This document shows positions 10,858 through 21,047 of a DNA stretch of 64,000 bases, in pieces; the first letter of the stretch is position 1, and every line of letters begins with the position of its first letter. The position numbers and the translations under genes are program-made. The notes below the pieces were generated by a model. The model was not told the DNA's origin. It saw only the letters and a list, made by a program, of their open reading frames with translations, and did no database searches. Source of the stretch: Pomphorhynchus laevis (taxonomy: Eukaryota > Acanthocephala > Palaeacanthocephala > Echinorhynchida > Pomphorhynchidae); contig WNNJ02003471.1 in NCBI GenBank assembly GCA_012934845.2, positions 162,616 through 226,615 on the forward strand. The letters run 5' to 3'.

Positions 10858-11073
10858 GTTTCTTATTTTTATTGCTTTTTGAAAGCTTACATGATAGATA
10901 AAAATCATTAGTTTATAAATATAAGAATTATTATTCAAAGTTAACTTCTAATTAAAACAATTTTTGAAAGCGAACTATTTCAAATTCACAAACTCTAAAT
11001 AATAAAAGCTTCTGAATAATAAACGTTTGCAATTCAAACGACAAGATCACTTATACATAATAGAATTACTGTC

Positions 11074-11745
11074 TGTACGCTGATGGTACCACATCCTTGT
11101 TCACTGGACACAGGTGCAAAGACGTAGTCTCTGACATCAGCCGTTTCTTTTTAAGATTAAAAGATCAGTTACCCAAATCCAATCTTGTTTTAAACTCCGC
11201 CAAATCGCAGGTGGTAGTCTTCCATGGCATCCCTGCAACAAAGCAGAAACTTAAGAGATTAGCACTATCTGCCCTCTCATCAATTTTGACTAATCAACAA
11301 CTCTCTACCTTCACGAGTTTAGTAAAATAAATGGGGTTCACCGTTACGGTGAACTGGTCGGCGAAAGCTGACTGGATATACTTAAACGTATCATGAAGAG
11401 AGCTAGATGGGCGCTGAAACGGGCTCAGCATCTGTCATTGAATGGATTAACTGAGGTGCCCCTCTGGGGCATTTGGGATATCTCGGGATTAGTCTTCTTT
11501 TCGAGAGGACGTCCCCCAGAGCAAAGGCTAAGGTTTCTCAAGCTGCTCATCTTTCGTTTACCCAGCATAGTCTGCCTTGACTGGGCTCTTCGGGGAGTGA
11601 AAGACCCAGGGTGGTTCAGTCGAAGAGCGGCATGTTGGATTGGATGGATGGCTCAGATCCTACCGGACCTGAGGCCGTAATGAAGAAGACGATAAGAAGA
11701 TGATAAATAAAGAATTTAGACTAAGTTCTTTATTTTTCTTGTTTA
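11074..11745 (+). mobile_element. 5'-truncated copy of the R1/I-like LINE
   Basis: It begins inside the RT active-site region (tacgctgatgg corresponds to the YADD block at about 5910 of the minus-strand copy) and runs to the LINE 3' end. The frame at 11097-11330 reads FTGHRCKDVVSDISRFFLRL, matching the minus-strand copy, and 11393-11680 reads ARWALKRAQHLSLNG then GLVFFSRGRPPEQ, the C-terminal domain. One frame change separates the two. It ends after ggctcagatcctaccggacc and a gaagaagac-rich tail with aataaag. Confidence 0.85.
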
Positions 11746-12880
11746 ACTGAACTTATTATTTATTTATCCTGTATATTTTATATTCTTAAGAAAGTCTATT
11801 ATTATTTAATTACCGTATGTATTAAAACAAATTGATTGATGTACGTTCTTAATATTAAATTTAATACTATTTATAGAAAGAAATTCATAAACCACAATTA
11901 CCACATCTAGTTCCTAGGATTTTGTGATTAACGTATTGATTTTCAAGTTTATGAATAACATAAGTCTTTTAGATCAGTTTTATATGATCAATTAATTTTT
12001 CCTGTGCTAATTTAATTTCATTTAAATTTTCCCGGATATATGTAACGTTAAAAGTTTCCATGAATAAATTGTTTTCGGTCAATTTTCAAATTCTCTAAAT
12101 TATGTACCATTTAATCGTCTTACGAAGCCTAATTTAAGCTTAATTCCTTACTCAATTCAAGCTTAATTCATAAGCCTAATTAAGCTTACTTCTGATCATC
12201 ATAAGACTTCAACATGTTTATTGACAGTTCATTTAAAAGATCAAAATATTTACATTTTGCATTATGAAGTATATTAAACATTTCTATTGACAGTCCATTT
12301 AAAAGATCAAAATATTTACATTTTGCATTATGAAGTATATTCGAGTATAGTATTTCGACATTCAAAGTTTGTCAGTGTCTATTAAATGCGTTAAATAATA
12401 AACTTGCACCTGTATATTTAATAAAACAGATTATCTGTTTTATTAAATAAAAATAATCTTTTATTTAATAAATAATCTTTATCTGTTGCAATTTCTGAAA
12501 CAGGTAAAGATTTTGTAGGGGTTATGAATCAGATCAGCTAACAAAGTATATGCATTTTATACTACATAAAAATTAAAATAATGATAAATAATTTTAAATA
12601 TTAAATAATTATATAATATCTTATATAATTTTTATTCAAATCAATCAGATCTGATAACTTAGTCTACGTATTTTATACTATTTATAAATAAAAATAATGA
12701 AAAAATAAAATAAATAATTTTAAATAATTAATAATTTGTGTAATTTATTAATTATAAAAAATAATTAAATAATTAATAATTTATTACCGGGAAAACAAAG
12801 TGCACAGGTCAATAATGAAATATTGGTAGAACAAGTCAAATCAGTTAACTGAGTCTACGTATATTAAACTATATGTAAAT
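11746..12880. other. A+T-rich non-coding stretch with a 66-bp tandem duplication
   Basis: No gene seen. Positions 12221-12341 hold two copies of a 66-bp unit (starting ttgacagt.catttaaaag). 12525-12566 and 12642-12680 carry partial copies of the dispersed agtctacgta repeat described at 12787. Confidence 0.6.
12787..12870 (+). repeat. Dispersed ~80-bp repeat ending in gagtctacgta (copy A)
   Basis: The unit begins ccgggaaaacaaagtgcac, contains a gtcaataat block and a tagaacaagtcaaatcag block, and ends aactgagtctacgta. Long copies recur at 44451-44525 (same strand) and 57629-57706 (opposite strand). Shorter right-end pieces recur at 12525, 12642, 22467, 22764, 38518 and 44860. Flanks are A+T-rich and differ. 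It could be the end of a MITE or a SINE; no terminal inverted repeat pairs with it. Confidence 0.65.
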
Positions 12881-12889
12881 CAAAAAAGA

Positions 12890-14165
12890 TAAATACTAAA
12901 TAATAAGTAATTATATAAATACCGCACTACACCTGCAGTGTTGCAGTTACAATTATTATTAATATTTAATGAAAAACATTTGTTTGTCGTATTACTTACG
13001 ATACAATTATTATTTATAACATCACAAACTATACAATTTTTTCTGTTACATTTAAAAGATCTAAAATTGAAATCATTAGTACTTACGTATTTTTCCAATC
13101 TGGTAGAGTACATGTAACTTTTAAGTCATAATTTTAACGTTGCTTTTTCGGTGTCGCCACCTAGTTTAGTTGACTCAGACTAAACTTACAACGGGCCATC
13201 CAGCAGCATGTGACAGGGGGTTGCCCTGCTTAAGTCGTTTGCAGGCTGGAAAAAGATTTATAAAGATCTACCACCTTCACTCCATGCTCTACGCGACTCA
13301 CCCATTGGCTATTACCTGGTCTCTTAAACGTGATCACATAATATTGAATATAAATAATATTGTAATAATATAATAATATATTATAATATTGTTTATTATG
13401 TACTATACTACTTCTGCCAATTCCTTATACCACGACATTCAATCCTAATGGGTACATGGAATTAAGCATTTTTATCTATACATTTATTAATGAATTTTAT
13501 GGTCAGTTATTGTTTTCTTGGTCAGTTTATATTTTTTTATTGTTATTATTAACATTTATTGTACGATTATAGTATTTTATATTACAATAATTGTCTATTA
13601 TACAACTTAACCTATCATACTCGCTAATTAATCTTTGATTTATTGAACATATGATATCTTTAGAAAAACTTCTTATATTTACATAAAGATCTTTTAGCTT
13701 ATTATCCCTTAAAAGTTCTTTTATGACGGTAGCAACATATACCTTATTTTAGTAATATATTTACTTAAATCTGATCCTATTATTTCTTTACTTTTAGAAT
13801 TATTTAAAAGTCCGGCTATATTTATGTTATCTATACATTTATTAATGAATTTTATGGTCAGTGTATATTTTCTATTGTTATTATTAACATTTATTGTACG
13901 ATTATAGTATTTTGTGTTACAATAACTGTCTATTTTACAACTTAGCCTATTATATTCGTTAATAAATTTTTGATTTATTGAACATATGATATCTTTAAAA
14001 AAACTTCTTATATTTACATAAAGATCTTTCAGATTATTATCTCTTAAAAGTTGTTTTAATATTTCTAATTGTTCATTTATATACATATCTTTTTTAATAT
14101 TTTTAACTCTATTTTTCCTATTCCTTTTATCACCATGACTTCTTGGCTTGCGTTTAACCGGATTA
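12890..14165 (-). mobile_element. Penelope-like element remnant, N-terminal part joined to pre-GIY-YIG part
   Basis: On the minus strand the N-terminal part (14165 downwards: a lysine/arginine-rich start then MYINEQLEILKQLL) resembles the long helical N-terminus of PLE polyproteins, and 13113-12900 reads CNRKNCIVCDVINNNCIV then CNCNTAGVVRYLY, the Cys-rich linker and first strand of the GIY-YIG nuclease. The RT core between them is missing. A stretch of about 240 bp is present twice (13476-13725 and 13826-14060, direct). It is broken and old. Confidence 0.6.
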
Positions 14166-15200
14166 TTATAATATAGTTATTTATTATTTACTATACTACT
14201 TCTGCCAATTTATTAATTAATGAAGTAAAATTATTAAAAACTAAAAGAACTATTATTATCATTAAATTGCAATAAACTTTATAATCAACAAGAATATAAT
14301 GCTACTCATATTTCTAACTTGCTAACCTGGTAAAATTCCTACAAAATATGTGTCTTAAACTTTAATTGGTTAAATCATACAATTCATTAATAATTATATT
14401 ACAATCATTAATAATTATATTACAATTCATTTGTAATTATAGTTAATGTAAACGAAATAACTTTACTGAATTGTTGATATGCATAACACACACTTATCTA
14501 TTTAAACAAATCCGTTAATGTAATGGCTAGTGTAAAATAATGAATCGTGGAATTGCTCTCGCAAATAATATGAAATAAAGAAGATAAATTTTATTTTTGA
14601 ATTACAAATAATTACAAAAGAGAGCAAGTACTAATTTAAATATGATTAATAAAATAATTTAGTTGTCTTTCCCTGATCATAGAAAACACTGAATTACTTT
14701 TGGAAATATTTTTAAAAGATAATTCTTTTAAATTACAATATGCTAATTCCTATATAGTGTTTTTTTTGAGAATTTTACTATTAGTAAATCGACCTCAGAA
14801 ATGACAAAAAAATTAACTTATATGATTTTTTAAATGGAATTTTTTAATAAAAATGATTTATTTTATATAATTACTTATTCTAATTTTACTTTTAACATAT
14901 GTATATGAATATACAAATGTATATGTCAATATGATATCATGTACGAAAATTACTTGACTGCACATTTCATAGGTCACTAAAACAAGGTAATTGAACATTG
15001 AGTAAAATCACGTAACTAAAATAAACTAAAATATTTTAAGAAACAATTTCAGTCTATATTGTATGGGAAATTTAAGGTAGAGTAGTATTCAATTGAGTGG
15101 AATGTGAAACATTGTTCGCGGACCTATAAATTTTAAATTTTATTGTAGCAGTTATTCAAAGCAAAAAATATAGAAAACAAAACGTCTTACTTAATTTTAA
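14165..15200. other. A+T-rich non-coding stretch upstream of the Gly/Cys gene
   Basis: No gene seen. The last 80 bp before the start at 15211 include a TATA-like cctataaattt at 15121-15131, a plausible core promoter for the Gly/Cys gene. Confidence 0.45.
15121..15131 (+). promoter_or_regulatory. TATA-like box upstream of the Gly-Cys gene
   Basis: cctataaattt lies about 85 bp before the ATG in an otherwise mixed A+T-rich stretch. The position fits a core promoter with a short 5' UTR. Support is from sequence only; A+T-rich DNA makes chance matches common. Confidence 0.35.
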
Positions 15201-15210
15201 CTATTTCAAA

Positions 15211-15513
15211 ATGACAGCAGGCTGTTGTGGATGTGGCTGCGGCTGCGGGTGTAACTTCGGATGCGGTTGTGGCTGCGGATGTGGCTGCGGTTGTGGTAGC
15301 GGTTGTGGCTGCGGATGTGGCTGCGGATGTGGCTGCGGATGTGGCTGCGGATGTGGCTGCGGATGTGGCTGCGGATGTGGCTGCGGATGTGGCTGCGGAT
15401 GTGGCTGCGGTTGTGGCAGCGGTTGTGGATGCGGATGCGGTTGTGGATGCGGATGTGGATGCGGATGCGGTTGTGGATGCGGTTGTGGATGCGGATGTGG
15501 ATGCGGATGCTGA
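15211..15513 (+). CDS. Gly-Cys dipeptide-repeat protein encoded by a 12-bp repeat
   Basis: The 100-residue frame begins MTAGCCGCGCGCGCNFGCGC and is then almost pure alternating Gly-Cys. It is built from variants of a 12-bp unit (ggatgtggctgc), exact eight times at 15313-15408. All three plus frames and one minus frame stay open because the unit length is a multiple of three; I choose the Gly-Cys frame because it has an ATG with a non-repetitive lead-in, a TATA-like box about 85 bp upstream, and because a Cys/Gly-rich gene lies 4.4 kb away. Length is probably variable between individuals. A structural role via disulphide or metal binding is inference; no known family is assigned. Confidence 0.6.
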   Translation: MTAGCCGCGCGCGCNFGCGCGCGCGCGCGSGCGCGCGCGCGCGCGCGCGCGCGCGCGCGCGCGCGCGCGSGCGCGCGCGCGCGCGCGCGCGCGCGCGCGC

Positions 15514-15559
15514 TGTGGCGGTGGATTTTAAAGACCATGGACATCTCTTTAAAGCATAA

Positions 15560-16080
15560 ATTTAAATTATACTCAACTTAACTTTTAAAATAGTTTTCCA
15601 TTAGAGTTGTATTTTTACCTTCGGTGTATAAACTATGCGCAAATAAACAAATTATAATGTGCAAATTTGCTATTAATAATTTTATTATAATTTTAATTAA
15701 TAAAATAGTAATTATTATAAATATCACAAGATTTTTCCAATCATAAAATAGCAAAAAGAAAAGCCGAAACAAATATTCATTATTGTAATATATCATCGAG
15801 AGATTGTAACTTAATTAAGTACAAGGAGTTACTTATAAAACGCCTTAAGCGCATATGATAATAATGTGAGAGTAAATCACTAGAGTTTACTGAGATTAGA
15901 GTAAGCCTAAATAAATTTTCCAATTATAAATTAGCAATAATTTAAATTATTTTTAATTTAACCTTTTAATATAAAATTTATTGTAATTTGTCACCTAAAG
16001 AGACATTGTTTAATTCACTGAAAAATTATGAAACTTTGGCATTGGTTGCAATGATCAGTCATTTTCACTGATCAAAAATT
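15560..16080. other. A+T-rich spacer
   Basis: No gene seen. An aataaa at about 15641 could serve as the polyadenylation signal of the Gly-Cys gene. Confidence 0.4.
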
Positions 16081-16500
16081 GGGAATGAGAGTTTGACCAA
16101 ATTTAATACCTACCTCTCATCGCAAGCCACCGTGATACTATCGACTACCTATAAAGGTCACATATACAATCCCACTCCAACAAAACTCAAAGTCCTAGCT
16201 AAAATGCTTCACCTTCCTAATCTCTCTGTTTCAGCCAGACACGCCCTCTCGAATGAATACTGGAGCACTATATATATGCTCCAGCTGAGTATGGATAATG
16301 CAAGCATTTCTTGCCTTAGCCCTTCTCAGTCTTCCTTCTGGAAGATATTCAAGAAGGAGAAGTTTGTCTGTTGGAAAGATAGAGCATTAGGTTGGATTGG
16401 TAAAATAGGCTTTAATATAGTTTTGAAGGAGTCAAAAATGTGGCAGTTCTGGTTTTTGGAGTGGATCATTGATAAGGAGCCCTTAATACTACTCGTTTAA
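16081..16500 (+). mobile_element. R1/I-like LINE fragment (ORF2 linker)
   Basis: The frame 16093-16500 reads TVILSTTYKGHIYNPTPTK and SFWKIFKKEKFVCWKDRALG, nearly identical to the linker of the minus-strand LINE at 7140-6494. Unlike that copy, this stretch stays in one frame, which suggests it derives from a separate, somewhat younger or less damaged insertion. Homology stops at about 16420 and no RT follows. Confidence 0.75.
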
Positions 16501-16830
16501 CATAAGGCATGTAATAAACAAGTCTTTGTGGATGCCACCCGGAATCAAATTGGAATTGTTGGAGCGGAAGGGGAGATACACATATGTATTACCATATGAT
16601 CTTCTGATCTGTGAGGCTGAACTACTTGCCGCCTGATGTGGTCATAAGCTATACCCAGACGCAGAAATATACACCGACAATAAAGGAGTATATTATTCAG
16701 TTCTCAAAGGGAGGGCAAAAACGGTGCCTATGGGTAACCATTTCTTGCAGGACATGTATGGTACGTCTATACGATGGATACCCACTGATACTAATCTGGC
16801 TGACATACCCAGTCGCTGGTAAAAACTGTC
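16501..16830 (+). mobile_element. RNase H-like fragment of a reverse-transcribing element
   Basis: Short readings in two frames resemble an RNase H fold: VFVDATRNQIGIVG near 16525 (first strand with Asp), then AEIYTDNKGVYYSVLKG and RWIPTDTNLADIPSRW near 16660-16825 (Thr-Asp-Asn and a final Asn-x-Ala-Asp-x-Pro-Ser-Arg). That variant is closer to RNase H of tyrosine-recombinase or pararetrovirus-like elements than to LINE RNase H. The family is not fixed; it is a broken relic with no other parts seen. Confidence 0.5.
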
Positions 16831-17267
16831 CCCTCCTTTTTGCTTGTTTTTTACCACACAACAATACAGCTATTTCCCACGTAGCTACGTGTCTTCCGTG
16901 TCGATACTATATAACTAGAATCACACGCATTGTCCTTTCGTCTGACAGCGAAAGCAGTTTCGATGAAACTGCTTTAATAAAACTGCAAGAAACAGCAGTT
17001 TATTAAAAATTACTGATGTCTTGCTTCCTGCTACTGGCTATGCTTGCACAAGGTTTTAGGAGCATATTTCGAGGTATTTATACACTTTGAAAAATACACG
17101 TGATTTCGTGTGGGAAGTAAGCTGTGCTCCGTGCAAGTATTTTGGTAGAAGACAGTTGATAGAGTTATGAATATAGCTGCTTATCAAAGATATCATTCCC
17201 AATATTTTTAAATATTTTTAAAAATTATCTATCAATTGTTAAATTACAAAATTTAATTGCAAAATTA

Positions 17268-17770
17268 TTGAGGGATACAGTCTTTCAAGCAGCGGTTTCT
17301 GCTGGATTGAGGGTGGCAAAGGAGGTACCCAACCTTATTCGTGGTTTGCGAGAGAGACCGGCGGACATTCTATTTTATAAGGACCCTCCTTTAGCAGTTG
17401 ATTTTGCCGTAACTAACCCTCAACAAAATGCTTATATTTCCATGGCTTCTGAGATCCCTGGCTATGCCGCAAGCAAGTATGCCACCTGTGTCAAGGAAAG
17501 GAAATATAAACGCAAATTAGAGGAGAATGGATACAGTTTTACGGCAGCAGTTGTTGAAACTTACGGAGGATGGAACCCCCAAGGGGAAAAGCTAATTCGT
17601 TTCATTGCTCGTTCTATGTCATGTAGAAACGGTACCCCGTATTGTAGCACAGCGGGTCAGTTATTTCAGCGCTTGTCCGTCGCACTGATGAGAGGAAATG
17701 CTAAAGCGATCCTCAAAAGTCTTGACGAGATGGGCCAACCCTTACTAGAGAAAAGTCTTGGATTTTGTGA
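17268..17770 (+). mobile_element. RLE-type retroelement C-terminal domain within the chimeric frame
   Basis: This part alone corresponds to the segment that follows the RHN..RD motif in RT proteins of sponges, cnidarians and molluscs (recalled family pattern: RPAD.L......A.D..VT.P ... VE.YG.W ... RL...L.R.NA.AIL). The two acidic residues RPAD and VDFAVT are those expected in a restriction-like nuclease core. Related but distinct C-terminal pieces lie at 20776, 31313, 48190 and 53935. Confidence 0.7.
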
Positions 17771-19415
17771 CGACCCATCTCCGCGACTCTTTTCTTTGAG
17801 CAACCTTGCACAGCCCGAGGCCCAGTCAGTTGAGATAGTTCATGACTCCAATATTCGGTCAGCTTCCGTCGTCAAAGGCGACCATTCTGAGGTTGACATG
17901 CCTGTCCTGCAACTCATGTCTCCACGACGACCTTCGGCATATCACTCAACATCTAAACAATCAAATAATGCTTCTTTGTCACTTCAGCAATCACCAACAA
18001 TTAAGGAGGGGTTGATATCGCTTCAACCGAATATTGATCAACATACCTATGGAACTGCAACATTATCCAGATTAACACTTGCACCATTTTTGAACCTTCC
18101 ATTTGGAAATTCAAATTGTACTGAAATACAACAAAATATTTTTGGCACTATTCAGACAAATCCACATGCAGTTCAAAACCTTCTAAGTAATAATTTGGCT
18201 CAAAGACTTATGAGTAATCCTGCATTGCTTAGTTCAATTAAGCTTAACAATCCACAAATGCAAAGAGTGAGGGAGCAGAACCACGAGGTTTCACAATTCG
18301 TTAACAATCCGGATTTAATGTGTCAAACAATGGAAATGATTCGTATTCCTACAACTATACAGGAAATTACGAGAAACCATGACAGAGCCCTGATTAACCT
18401 TGAGAGATTACCGAGCGGATATAAAGTTCGACAGAGAATTTATCGCGATTTTCAAGAACCAATGCTTAATGTGGCACATGAGCAGTTTGGCGATAACCCT
18501 CTGAATACTTATTCTAGTTCATCTGGTACAGCTAACACTAGTCAAGTAGGAACTGAAAATACAAACCTCCTGCCAAACCCGGTGGCATCTCAGAATACTA
18601 CATTTCAAATCGATTCGTCTAGTTCATATGTATCTAATTCAAACCGTTTAGAGTCGCCTTTGCAATCTACGTCAAGCGAAAACACTAATCGGTATTCTAC
18701 GATGAACCCTCAACAATTATTAGTAGTCGATGCTGAAAATCCTCTCATGTTATTCGACATGTTGCGGGCATCCAGTTTTAACCCAAATATGAATAATTCT
18801 CTTTGCGATCCTGGTATTCTACTTAATCTGCTTAAGATTCTTCTTAATCTGCTGCGTACATATGAATTTATACAGGACGAAGGACAAAGAGAACAAGTAC
18901 ATCGTGTAATTCATGAGTTTATGAGTCAGTGGCCAATACCTGAAATTTGTGCTCTATGCACAAATACTCGAGCATTGAGGACGATTGTACAAATTCTAAA
19001 GAATCTAATTCGTCTTAGGGACACATCCCCACAAGTATATTCACAGTTGATATCTTCAAATATAAGCGGTCTAGTCGATAATCAAATGAATAGTCAACCT
19101 ACTTCATCTGATGTGGATTCTTTTCGATCACCAAGCAATAGACAAACAGCTTATGCAACAACAGTATTTCAAAATTTACAATACTCAAATCAAGATTATA
19201 CTGCTTCGTTGTTTCAACCATTAGATCGTCTTCATCTCCAGCAACATCGGCCGACAAATCAACAACCAAACCAAACTCAAGAACATCTTTATGCATCCGA
19301 ACTTGTACAAATGCAGACATTGGGATTCCATAGCCGTGATACTAATCTGGAAGAGCTTGCTGCATCTATGGGGGACGCAAAAATGGCTGTGGAACGTAAT
19401 GAAGATTTTGATTGA
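17268..19415 (+). CDS. Chimeric frame: retroelement nuclease-like domain fused to ubiquilin STI1-UBA
   Basis: One open frame (715 residues plus stop) has no stop or intron. Residues about 1-165 match the C-terminal domain of RT-bearing repeated proteins common in invertebrate genomes, with a PD-(D/E)XK-like core (RPADIL then PLAVDFAVTNP) and later VVETYGGWN and FQRLSVALMRGNAKAIL. From about residue 263 the frame is ubiquilin: an STI1-like block (NPQMQRVREQNHEVSQFVNN, NPDLM, DRALINLE, DFQEPMLNVA), LPNP, a second helical block at about 490-590, and a C-terminal UBA (ELVQMQTLGF ... LEELAASMGDAKMAVE, about 673-712) with Leu in place of the usual Met of the MGF loop. The N-terminal ubiquitin-like domain is absent. 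The frame opens at a TTG at 17268 and stays open up from 17163; the first ATG is at 17442 (Met59), after the nuclease-like core. It may be a transposon-host chimeric gene, a retrocopy fused by chance, or an exon fed by an upstream splice. Confidence 0.8.
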   Translation: MRDTVFQAAVSAGLRVAKEVPNLIRGLRERPADILFYKDPPLAVDFAVTNPQQNAYISMASEIPGYAASKYATCVKERKYKRKLEENGYSFTAAVVETYGGWNPQGEKLIRFIARSMSCRNGTPYCSTAGQLFQRLSVALMRGNAKAILKSLDEMGQPLLEKSLGFCDDPSPRLFSLSNLAQPEAQSVEIVHDSNIRSASVVKGDHSEVDMPVLQLMSPRRPSAYHSTSKQSNNASLSLQQSPTIKEGLISLQPNIDQHTYGTATLSRLTLAPFLNLPFGNSNCTEIQQNIFGTIQTNPHAVQNLLSNNLAQRLMSNPALLSSIKLNNPQMQRVREQNHEVSQFVNNPDLMCQTMEMIRIPTTIQEITRNHDRALINLERLPSGYKVRQRIYRDFQEPMLNVAHEQFGDNPLNTYSSSSGTANTSQVGTENTNLLPNPVASQNTTFQIDSSSSYVSNSNRLESPLQSTSSENTNRYSTMNPQQLLVVDAENPLMLFDMLRASSFNPNMNNSLCDPGILLNLLKILLNLLRTYEFIQDEGQREQVHRVIHEFMSQWPIPEICALCTNTRALRTIVQILKNLIRLRDTSPQVYSQLISSNISGLVDNQMNSQPTSSDVDSFRSPSNRQTAYATTVFQNLQYSNQDYTASLFQPLDRLHLQQHRPTNQQPNQTQEHLYASELVQMQTLGFHSRDTNLEELAASMGDAKMAVERNEDFD

Positions 19416-19577
19416 TTTTTTTATATTATTTTTTATAATTGTAATCGTCAAAATTCAATTACATGTTATATTGCGATTACTGCGTAAAATTAATACGAAT
19501 GTAATATCGGAACCTTATGTATGACTCACAAAGTTATTAACAAACGTTAATTAAAAATGTCTGATAAATACAAATAG
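19416..19577. other. 3' flank of the chimeric frame, no clear polyadenylation signal
   Basis: No aataaa is seen in the first 150 bp after the stop and there is no long A tract at the end of ubiquilin homology, so a recent retrocopy origin for the ubiquilin part is not directly supported. Confidence 0.5.
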
Positions 19578-19768
19578 AAATTTTTAAATTTCCGGGAACT
19601 ATCATGTATAGTTGAAGGACAAGAAAAATCATTTTGATATTTCGATAGTTACTACTAGCATTTTCAGAAATTTTTTGAAGATGCTAGCAACTAGCGAAAT
19701 ATCAAAATGATTTTTCTTGTCGTTCAACTATAACTGATTGATCCTGGAAATTAAAAAATTTAAATACA
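19578..19768. repeat. Fold-back (MITE-like) element
   Basis: Two arms pair over most of their length: aagaaaaatcattttgatat on the left and atatcaaaatgatttttctt on the right are exact complements, with outer arms (gttgaaggac / gtcgttcaac and aaatttcc / ggaaatt) also pairing. The centre carries the ctagcatttt / gaagatgctagc pair. It belongs with the fold-back family seen at 23085, 30475, 30824, 45230 and 45655, all sharing gatatttcg..aac..gttagcatcttcagaaa. Confidence 0.75.
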
Positions 19769-20775
19769 GATCAGAATGGATATATTTTTAACATTATATA
19801 ATGATTATTAATAATTAGATATATAATTATATATAATAATTATTATAAAATAATCAATTTATTTAAAAATATAACAAACATAAATAATTTAGACGATTGA
19901 AACAATAAAATTACCTTTTGACATTAATCAACAGCTTAAATTGTGTTTTTATATTCGAATTATTTATCATTTGCTAATTGTCAACAAAAATACGATAATT
20001 TATTGATTTCCACCGATAAATAATGTTGAATTGTTGTATTTATATCTGAATAGTAATTAGATATAAAGTTGATACAACTTTATTTTTTTACAACGAAGAG
20101 TTAAGATTTTTTTATCAAATGATTGATTAAAACTGTTAGTTTATGGATATTTATTATAATTAGTATCTATTGGTACGACATTATTTTTGTTTGCTAGATT
20201 TAGTGTAATAAAACGTTTTTCTTTGTCTTGTAGTTTAGGATAAAATATTGTTAAAATATTAAATTTACAATTTGCAAATCAACAAAATATTATTAAAAAT
20301 AAATTTGAACTAATAAGCGAACAAATTTCTATCAGTAATAAACAATATGTCTTTGAAACAAGACACACTAGATAATCACATTACTTTGTTTTAGCGGTAA
20401 TATAATTTATGTCAGAAATAATGAAACTTCGTTTATTAATAATCTACTAAATACGACTATTTTTCTGCAAATTTTCAAATTATGAATATTTGTAAATATT
20501 ATATTGATGATGAAAAGTTAAATCTTTTCAAATATCTTCAGAATATCAAAAAGTAAGAAAAAACTACAAACAGCAATTTATCCAATTTAATTTTTATTTA
20601 ATTAAAAGATGTATTTACAAAATAATCTAAGCGAAAAATATTGTGCTAAAAAATAAAGAAATATAAAAAATAAAATAAAATAAAAATAAAAATAAAAGTC
20701 AAATAAAAAATAAAAAATAAAGCAATAAAATATATTAGCATTAGTAATAAAACAATTCGTTTCAATATTACGAAT
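19769..20775. other. A+T-rich non-coding stretch
   Basis: No gene seen. Positions 20630-20730 are a simple aaataaaaaataaa-type run. Confidence 0.6.
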
Positions 20776-21047
20776 TAAGGAAGGTAGACAAATACGAAGA
20801 ACGTGTACGCAGAATCGAACGCGGATCATTCATTCCGTTAATATTTTCGATAGTGGGAGGTTTTGGCAGTGATGCTGGAAGATGTATCAAGACGATTGCT
20901 ACGGCGATGTCACAGAGAAACACTTTAACTTACTCGGACAATATTACGAAGATAAAGAGGAGTTTGTCTGTTAAACTTGCGCGTACATCATCTGCTTGCA
21001 TGCGCGCGGCACGGTCGACCCTTGGAAGGGCGACTTTTTCAACTTAA
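20776..21047 (+). mobile_element. RLE-type retroelement, extreme C-terminal fragment
   Basis: One open frame reads YEERVRRIERGSFIPLIFS then VGGFGSDAGRCIKTIA and ends SSACMRAARSTLG. The pattern (Y..RV..IE.GSF.PL.FS..GG.G....... and a terminal CIR-A-R) is the last domain of RT-bearing multicopy proteins of cnidarians and other invertebrates. About 90 codons remain, then a stop. It is read through the GTG at 20853 with no ATG upstream, so it is a relic rather than a gene. Confidence 0.65.

Noticed and set aside
15206-15559. Alternative frames (DVAA, MWLR, and minus HIRS repeats) over the Gly-Cys gene
   Set aside because: They are by-products of a 12-bp repeat being a multiple of three; they lack the non-repetitive ATG lead-in with upstream TATA-like box.
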